A stretch of DNA of 9,823 nucleotides from an uncultured Balneolaceae bacterium (lineage in GTDB: Bacteria; Bacteroidota; Rhodothermia; Balneolales; Balneolaceae), in the NCBI GenBank assembly GCA_938003885.1, contig CALKWT010000271.1:1-9823 (forward strand), in the 5' to 3' direction. Below the pieces are notes generated by a model. That model did not search any database. It was not told where the DNA came from and worked only from the letters and a program-made list of their open reading frames with translations. How positions within the stretch are numbered: the stretch's first letter is position 1; each line of letters begins with the position of its first letter. Shown here piece by piece: positions 5,993 through 9,823 of the stretch. Made by a program: the position numbers and the translations under genes.

Positions 5993-5998
5993 TCTGGT

Positions 5999-6406
5999 AT
6001 GCAAAGATTGATTTTCGACCACTATACGATTAAAGTAGCAGATCTCGATGCCAGTACCGAATTTTATAAACGAGTACTGGGCCTGGAAGAGATTACAAAT
6101 CGTACTAGAAAAAGTTATATACGCTGGGTATCGATGGGTGACGGCAGAGAGCTGCACATTGTTGAAGGGGATACCCACAAGATTTCTACAGATGTAGGCG
6201 TGCATCTGGCCCTTCGGCTTCGTGATTTTGACTCTTTTCTGAACCACCTGAAAAAGCACAACATCCGAAAACACAATTCAAAAGGAGAACCGGACCAGAT
6301 TACAACCCGGGCGGATGGCATTCGACAAGTCTATATTCAGGATCTGGATGGGTACTGGATTGAAGTGAACGAAGCCGCCATTTTGGATGAAGACCATGAG
6401 GTATAA
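5999..6406 (+). CDS. VOC-superfamily (glyoxalase/dioxygenase-fold) protein
   Basis: This 135-residue protein is one VOC unit made of two beta-alpha-beta-beta-beta modules. Module 1 (about 5-57) has FDHYTIKVADLDASTEFYKR and VLGLEE, then ELHIVE. Module 2 (about 66-125) has GVHLALRLRDFDSFLNHL, then VYIQDLDGYWIEVNE. Candidate metal ligands at the usual places are His8, His69 and Glu122, with Glu51 or His53 as a fourth. Metal binding is therefore likely. The superfamily includes lactoylglutathione lyase, fosfomycin-modifying thiol transferases, extradiol dioxygenases and methylmalonyl-CoA epimerase; nothing here selects one of them, and resistance should not be assumed. It starts six bases after the DUF423 stop, so it belongs to that operon. 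Its last three codons with the stop (GAG GTA TAA) are repeated in tandem immediately after, giving two stop codons. Confidence 0.9.
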   Translation: MQRLIFDHYTIKVADLDASTEFYKRVLGLEEITNRTRKSYIRWVSMGDGRELHIVEGDTHKISTDVGVHLALRLRDFDSFLNHLKKHNIRKHNSKGEPDQITTRADGIRQVYIQDLDGYWIEVNEAAILDEDHEV

Positions 6407-6415
6407 GAGGTATAA
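6398..6415 (+). repeat. Tandem 9-base repeat duplicating the stop of the VOC gene
   Basis: GAGGTATAA occurs twice in direct succession at 6398-6406 and 6407-6415. The first copy encodes Glu-Val-stop, and the second repeats it in frame just outside the gene. It looks like a slippage duplication with no coding effect. The remaining convergent spacer up to 6566 shows no convincing terminator on either strand. Confidence 0.7.
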
Positions 6416-6566
6416 ACAGCACACACGGGGCACTCTTCGGATGGTAGGTGCGGAAGACAAGCCCGGCACACCCTGAATCCACATGACTCGGAAGATGGTT
6501 CCAACTCTGACGGATCATCCATACAACAGAGAAGGGTACCTCATTAGATTCTAAATAGGCTCCCCT

Positions 6567-8060
6567 TTACGCCGCACCGGGGTTGCTCGTGTCGCTGTCT
6601 ATCTGCGTGTCCACAAGCTTATATAGATAAATAGCCAGAGCGGCCAATCCAATCCCTAAAAGCACTATTTTTGCATACATATTCCCTGCAAGATTACTTA
6701 GAAAAGACTCCAGGAAGACGATACCCCCAAGAAACAGAACAAGCGTAAAGCTCTCCGGCAGGCGATAGGGAACGTACATCACTCTTCTGCTATAGTTCCC
6801 CAGCAGGAGCGCCATCACGGTATAGCTCAGCAGAGTAGCCACAGCTGCTCCATACATACCCAGCCAGGGGATCAGCAGGATATTGGAAACCACAGTAATC
6901 GCTGCACCCGATAAGGTAATTTTATAGAGCACTTTTGTTTTTTCTTTAATAAAGACACCTGAAGAAAAGTTAATGTACCAGCCATAGAACCAGTAAGCCA
7001 GCAGCAACAGGGGGACAATATCAAGCCCCGCCCAGTAGTCACTGTCGATGATCGGGCGGTTCAGAATAGGAACATGGATCCGAACGATCTGCTCGCGGAA
7101 CAGAGCTACAAGCAGAAATACGATCCCTGAGAAGCCGTTGAACCAGATAAAAGCCTGCCCGAACAGCTTTGAAGAGTTTCTGTCTTTGTAATGGCGCATA
7201 AAAAACGGTTGCCACGCCATCCGAAACATCTGAACCAGCAACAGCATAAATACCGCCAATTTATAACAGGCACTATAAATACCGACAATATCTTCGGGCG
7301 TGAGGCTGGCTCCATAGAGGTTGAAAATTGTGCTCTCATCCATGCTGTTAAGAAAAAACCGGTCCAGCATTTCATTGGTTACATGGCCAAATCCCGAAAA
7401 GACGAATGGCCACCCGAATTGCAGACAGGTTTTTAATACACCTCCATCATACTCACCGCTCCAGCTATCCCGCGTGACCCACCAGACCAGAAGCGAGACC
7501 AGAACCGTTGCCACAAGATTTGCCAGAAAAACAGCCTCGATTCCAAAACCCGCAGAGAGAATCAGGTAGAAATTGAGAGCCACATTGACGATAACATGAA
7601 CGATTCGAAGGGTGGCATAGAGCCACGCCCGCCGGGCGAGCCTCAACTCCGCAAATGGCACGATGGAGAGAGTGTCGAACCAGAGAATACCCAGCATCAG
7701 CAGGTAGATTTCTGCATGGCTTTCCGCCAGACTCATGAGCGGCATGAAAAGTGGCTTGCCAAGCCAGAGCATTAGAACCAGAGCCGAAGCAAAGCCCAGA
7801 AGGGCTATCTGAATCGTTTTATAGACCGAAGAAGACGTTTTCCGATCCTCCGCATAACGGAAGTAGGCGGATTCCATGCCAAATGTAAATAGGACATTCA
7901 GAAAAGCAATTGCACTGTAGACCAGGCTTACCACACCATAGGCAGAGGAGGCGAATACCCCGGTGTGAAAAGGAACTAAAAGATAATTAAAAAACCGGGC
8001 CAGCACACTGCTGAGCCCGTAAATCACCGTATCGCTAAAAAGTTCGCGGAGCTTATTCAC
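6567..8060 (-). CDS. Polysaccharide/lipid-linked oligosaccharide flippase (MOP superfamily, Wzx-like)
   Basis: This 497-residue integral inner-membrane protein has about 12-14 hydrophobic segments from residue 12 to 482, the size and pattern of Wzx/RfbX-type flippases. The N-terminus LRELFSDTVIYGLSSVLARFF and the following LVPFHTGVFASSAYGVVSLV are typical of the family. So are the charged helix EMLDRFFLNSM (230-240) and GIYSACYKLAVFM (260-272). Such proteins move undecaprenyl-linked sugar units across the inner membrane for O-antigen, capsule or exopolysaccharide; the substrate cannot be told and no glycosyltransferases are in the window. The start is GTG at 8060, inside the end of aroQ with an 8-base overlap, which implies translational coupling. 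No better start lies downstream, because the conserved N-terminal helix begins right away. It is the last gene of the HIT-aroQ operon. The C-terminal tail (from about 483) is short and polar. Confidence 0.92.
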   Translation of the reverse strand: MNKLRELFSDTVIYGLSSVLARFFNYLLVPFHTGVFASSAYGVVSLVYSAIAFLNVLFTFGMESAYFRYAEDRKTSSSVYKTIQIALLGFASALVLMLWLGKPLFMPLMSLAESHAEIYLLMLGILWFDTLSIVPFAELRLARRAWLYATLRIVHVIVNVALNFYLILSAGFGIEAVFLANLVATVLVSLLVWWVTRDSWSGEYDGGVLKTCLQFGWPFVFSGFGHVTNEMLDRFFLNSMDESTIFNLYGASLTPEDIVGIYSACYKLAVFMLLLVQMFRMAWQPFFMRHYKDRNSSKLFGQAFIWFNGFSGIVFLLVALFREQIVRIHVPILNRPIIDSDYWAGLDIVPLLLLAYWFYGWYINFSSGVFIKEKTKVLYKITLSGAAITVVSNILLIPWLGMYGAAVATLLSYTVMALLLGNYSRRVMYVPYRLPESFTLVLFLGGIVFLESFLSNLAGNMYAKIVLLGIGLAALAIYLYKLVDTQIDSDTSNPGAA

Positions 8061-8499
8061 TCTCTCTTTTCTTATGTATCAATTTACTGGCCGCCTCAAT
8101 CCCCAGAAGGTAACTGTCGGCGCCAAAGCCAGTGATAATTCCATTCATTGCCCGCCCGGTCAGGGATCGTTCACGAAACTCTTCCCGGCTGTGAATGTTG
8201 GAGAGATGAACTTCCACTTTGGGAATGGTCAGCTGCTGCAGCGCATCATAAATTGCTACCGACGTGTGGGTATAGGCCGCCCAGTTTGCAACCACTGCAT
8301 CAAACTCCCCTTCCGTTGCACGCTGTATGTATTCCACCAGATCTCCTTCATAATTGCTTTGGAAAAAGGTGATCGTCAGGTTCGGATAGGTTTTGCGGAT
8401 GAGCGCCTCGATATCGGCCAGGGTCTGAGTCCCATAGATTTCAGGTTCCCGCTTGCCCAGACGATTTAGATTGGGCCCGTTTAAGATCAAAATTTTCAT
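8053..8499 (-). CDS. aroQ: 3-dehydroquinate dehydratase, type II
   Basis: This 148-residue soluble protein has the standard length for the dodecameric type II enzyme, which turns 3-dehydroquinate into 3-dehydroshikimate, the third step of the shikimate pathway. Visible family features are ILNGPNLNRLGKREPEIYG with Arg17 and catalytic Tyr22, FFQSNYEG at 45-52, and YTHTSVA at 76-82. They continue with KVEVHLSN with catalytic His98, then REEFRERS with substrate-binding Arg109, and GFGADSYLLGIEA at 124-136. The loop before YTHTS reads NWAAY, where most homologues have NPGAY or a close variant; the Asn72 ligand is kept, so activity is expected. The ATG at 8499 lies eight bases after the HIT gene stop, and the 3' end overlaps the flippase start. 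I see no strong Shine-Dalgarno sequence. Co-transcription with the HIT gene is very likely. No other shikimate gene is present in the window. Confidence 0.96.
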   Translation of the reverse strand: MKILILNGPNLNRLGKREPEIYGTQTLADIEALIRKTYPNLTITFFQSNYEGDLVEYIQRATEGEFDAVVANWAAYTHTSVAIYDALQQLTIPKVEVHLSNIHSREEFRERSLTGRAMNGIITGFGADSYLLGIEAASKLIHKKRESE

Positions 8500-8507
8500 A
8501 GTTCAGA

Positions 8508-8900
8508 TTAAAACTTTTCAGAGATTAGCCTGGCAATTTCTGCCATTTCATCCCCCGACAGATCAACCTTTTTCCCAAGTGAAAAATCCTGGGTTCTCTC
8601 ATAAACGGGGATCAGATGGATATGCGCATGAGGCACCTCAAGTCCTTCCACAATAAGCCCCGTCCGAAGGGGATTCAACGCTTTATCGATCGCTACTGCG
8701 ACCTCTTTGGCAAAAAGCACGGTATCTGTCAGCAGCGTATCGGGAAGATCAAACAGATAATCGATCTCAACTTTCGGAATGACAAGGGTATGTCCTCGTG
8801 CCGCAGGATGAATATCGAGAAACGCCAGGTGAGACTCATTTTCGGCAATTTTGTAGGATGGAAGCTCGCCTTTGATTATTTTTGTGAAGATAGATGCCAT
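8508..8900 (-). CDS. HIT-family nucleotide hydrolase/transferase
   Basis: This 130-residue cytoplasmic protein has the histidine triad HAHIHLIP at residues 91-98 (His91, His93, His95), preceded by VEGLEVP. The N-terminus SIFTKIIKGELPSYKIAE and the segments AFLDIHPAARGHTLVIPK (26-43) are typical of the Hint/HinT and bacterial HIT branch. The middle His of the triad is the expected nucleophile for cleaving phosphoramidate or dinucleotide bonds, as in AMP-lysine type substrates. The natural substrate is not known for most bacterial members. It lacks the N-terminal cysteine zinc motif found in some HIT proteins. The C-terminus is somewhat long after the triad (about 33 residues), within the range for the family. 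It is the first gene of the leftward operon with aroQ and the flippase. The start at 8900 has only a weak ribosome site (AGATGA), and I see no convincing promoter in the 212 bases between it and the tRNA. Confidence 0.94.
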   Translation of the reverse strand: MASIFTKIIKGELPSYKIAENESHLAFLDIHPAARGHTLVIPKVEIDYLFDLPDTLLTDTVLFAKEVAVAIDKALNPLRTGLIVEGLEVPHAHIHLIPVYERTQDFSLGKKVDLSGDEMAEIARLISEKF

Positions 8901-9057
8901 AATTCATCTGTTTTTAAATGGTTCTCAGGTTCCTTCATAAAGATATTGAAAGTAAGAGGAAGCACCAGAATTATTATCCCTCATTCTACACTGTTCAGAG
9001 ACGAAATGCCACTTATCGGATTCTAAAAAAATCTTTCTGATGAATTTTAGCATAATG

Positions 9058-9090
9058 TTTGATTTTGAGGTACAAAAGCTTTTATCTTTT
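9058..9090 (+). promoter_or_regulatory. Possible FCB-type promoter for tRNA-Lys
   Basis: TTTG at 9058-9061 is followed after 21 bases by TATCTTTT at 9083-9090, which matches TAnnTTTG at 7 of 8 positions. The implied start near 9097 would leave a short 5' leader of about 16 bases before the mature tRNA, which RNase P would remove. The spacing is slightly longer than the usual 19-20, so this is weak. Confidence 0.25.
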
Positions 9091-9112
9091 CAGTCTTTGA
9101 TAAAATAGACAA

Positions 9113-9185
9113 GAATCGGTAGCTCAGTTGGTAGAGCAGCGGCCTTTTAAGCCGCGGGTCGAGGGTTCGAGTCCCTCCCGATTCA
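9113..9185 (+). tRNA. tRNA-Lys, anticodon UUU
   Basis: All four arms fold without mismatch. The acceptor is GAATCGG (9113-9119) with CCGATTC (9178-9184). The D stem is GCTC (9122-9125) with GAGC (9134-9137). The anticodon stem is GCGGC (9139-9143) with GCCGC (9151-9155), and the T stem is GAGGG (9161-9165) with CCCTC (9173-9177) around TTCGAGT. The seven-base anticodon loop CTTTTAA puts TTT at 9146-9148, reading Lys codons AAA and AAG. Discriminator base 9185 is A, as expected for tRNA-Lys. The next bases are CG, so the CCA tail is not encoded and must be added by a nucleotidyltransferase. No copy of the tRNA 3' end occurs elsewhere in the window, so there is no sign of an integrated element. 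Confidence 0.97.
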
Positions 9186-9223
9186 CGCTCTTTGGGCAAC
9201 ATTTTATAAGACTCTCTCTTGAT

Positions 9224-9265
9224 TAACCTTTGTCGGCTGATACCCGGCAGGGGTTATTTTTTTTT
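9224..9265 (+). terminator. Intrinsic terminator of the tRNA-Lys gene
   Basis: A 13-pair stem forms between 9224-9236 (TAACCTTTGTCGG) and 9244-9256 (CCGGCAGGGGTTA), with three G-T pairs and a seven-base loop. Nine T follow directly at 9257-9265. The structure begins 38 bases after the mature tRNA end, which is normal for a tRNA transcript. Confidence 0.9.
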
Positions 9266-9508
9266 GTAGACGCAACGGCCCAAACAGCCTTGCACCTTCA
9301 GGAACAGGTTTTGTGAAGATCCGTGCAAGTTCAGGCCACCAAAACAGTGAAAATGAAGCCGATCTTCAGTAAGAGGCTCGAAATCGGCCTCCACTACCTC
9401 CCGTGCCAAATTCACTGCTCCAGAGCCCTTCAATCTCCTCCAGACGATCTCAACTCTCTTTCCAGCATTTGTCGGGACATCAACAATACTGCAGGTGATG
9501 TTATCAAA
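9254..9508 (-). pseudogene. Start-less open frame, possible gene remnant
   Basis: On the reverse strand 84 codons are open between a TAA at 9509-9511 and a TAA at 9254-9256. There is no ATG in frame, and the first GTG is only at about codon 32. The translation looks protein-like (for example VDVPTNAGKRVEIVWRRLKG and later AREVVEADFEPLTEDRLHFH), more so than the opposite strand. It ends within the tRNA terminator, the last three Lys codons being the complement of its T run. I do not recognise the family. It may be a decayed gene piece or chance. Otherwise the 9266-9596 spacer, over 300 bases, holds only the ftsB promoter candidate. Confidence 0.25.
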
Positions 9509-9545
9509 TTAATGATAACTTATGGGATGTAGTGCGGCCAAAGCT

Positions 9546-9577
9546 TTTGTATATGCGCTTTTTTTAAAGTAATTTCG
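9546..9577 (+). promoter_or_regulatory. Possible FCB-type promoter for the ftsB-like gene
   Basis: TTTG at 9546-9549 is followed after 20 bases by TAATTTCG at 9570-9577, matching TAnnTTTG at 7 of 8 positions. The implied transcription start near 9584 leaves a leader of only about 13 bases, AT-rich and with no Shine-Dalgarno sequence, before the ATG at 9597. This fits the short, weak leaders seen elsewhere in the window. Confidence 0.35.
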
Positions 9578-9596
9578 TAAAAACTTTGTTTCTCAT

Positions 9597-9823
9597 ATGG
9601 CCAAAAAAAACTTCAGCCTTTTTCAATTAAACCGCCGCTGGCTTGTCGGGCTGGCTGCCGGCTTTGTTCTCGTATGGTTTCTTTTTTTTGATACACACAG
9701 TTTGCTTACCAGATATCAGCTTGGGCAACAGAAGCAGGAACTGATCAAAAAAACAGAAGAGTACCGTCATCTTACGGCAGAACTTGAAGAAAAAATTGAG
9801 CAGCTGGACAACGACCCCGCACT
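9597..9823 (+). CDS. ftsB: FtsB/DivIC-family septum formation initiator (partial, 5' end)
   Basis: The ATG at 9597 opens a frame that runs off the right edge after 75 complete codons. The product has a short basic cytoplasmic tail (MAKKNF...NRR, residues 1-14) and one membrane segment at about 15-31 (WLVGLAAGFVLVWFLFF). Next comes the FDTHSLLTRYQL motif (31-42), which resembles the conserved region after the membrane segment in FtsB/DivIC. A coiled coil follows at about 43-71 (QKQELIKKTEEYRHLTAELE). The visible end DNDPAL is where family members usually read into the conserved LE-x-x-AR segment. FtsB/DivIC joins FtsL and FtsQ in the divisome and links FtsZ-ring assembly to septal peptidoglycan synthesis. 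The family usually has about 90-120 residues, so roughly a quarter or more is missing here. The choice between ftsB and divIC naming is a convention. Confidence 0.85.
   Translation, partial: MAKKNFSLFQLNRRWLVGLAAGFVLVWFLFFDTHSLLTRYQLGQQKQELIKKTEEYRHLTAELEEKIEQLDNDPA

Noticed and set aside
5999..6406. Antibiotic-resistance protein (bleomycin or fosfomycin type)
   Set aside because: The VOC fold is shared by many unrelated enzymes, and nothing in the sequence or neighbourhood points to resistance.
9113..9185. tRNA-Lys as an integration site for a mobile element
   Set aside because: No integrase, no direct repeat of the tRNA 3' end and no foreign gene block is present next to it in the window.
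9323..9532. 69-codon plus-strand open frame after the tRNA
   Set aside because: It starts at GTG without a ribosome site, the product has no recognisable feature, and the opposite strand looks more protein-like.

Overview
The window looks like a chromosomal stretch from a member of the Bacteroidota/Balneolota (FCB) group. This is an inference from several weak signs. Many starts lack a Shine-Dalgarno sequence, and three leaders carry near matches to the TTTG-N19/21-TAnnTTTG promoter pattern. The tRNA gene does not encode its CCA end. The gene types present (a YjdI-like ferredoxin joined to CDGSH, DUF423, tandem UspA, a MeaB GTPase and a DivIC/FtsB-type protein) are common in that group. No insertion sequence, prophage, CRISPR array or rRNA is visible, and most genes are housekeeping or stress-related.

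Layout. Positions 1-2991 are read leftward: the N-terminus of an unidentified membrane protein (cut by the window edge), a doubtful 95-residue orphan, a tandem universal stress protein and a MeaB/ArgK GTPase. Positions 3327-6406 are read rightward: a secreted SGNH/GDSL hydrolase; then, after a cluster of hairpins, an ATP-cone plus PD-(D/E)xK nuclease; then a small operon of a YjdI-type ferredoxin/CDGSH protein with an apparent frameshift, a DUF423 membrane protein and a VOC-family protein. Positions 8900-6567 are a tight leftward operon: HIT-family hydrolase, type II 3-dehydroquinate dehydratase (aroQ) and a polysaccharide flippase, with aroQ and the flippase overlapping by 8 bases. Positions 9113-9185 are tRNA-Lys(UUU) with a strong intrinsic terminator. 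The right edge holds the start of an FtsB/DivIC divisome protein.

How they work together. Only the HIT-aroQ-flippase set and the ferredoxin/CDGSH-DUF423-VOC set look like operons, from same-strand spacing of 29 bases or less or overlap. The others look like single-gene units. The two points most worth a second look are the ATP-cone/Mrr-like nuclease, whose architecture suggests DNA cleavage gated by nucleotide level, and the one-base frame break exactly between the ferredoxin and CDGSH halves of the Fe-S protein. Lesser observations are hairpin structures in three intergenic regions and a start-less open frame antisense to the tRNA-ftsB spacer.
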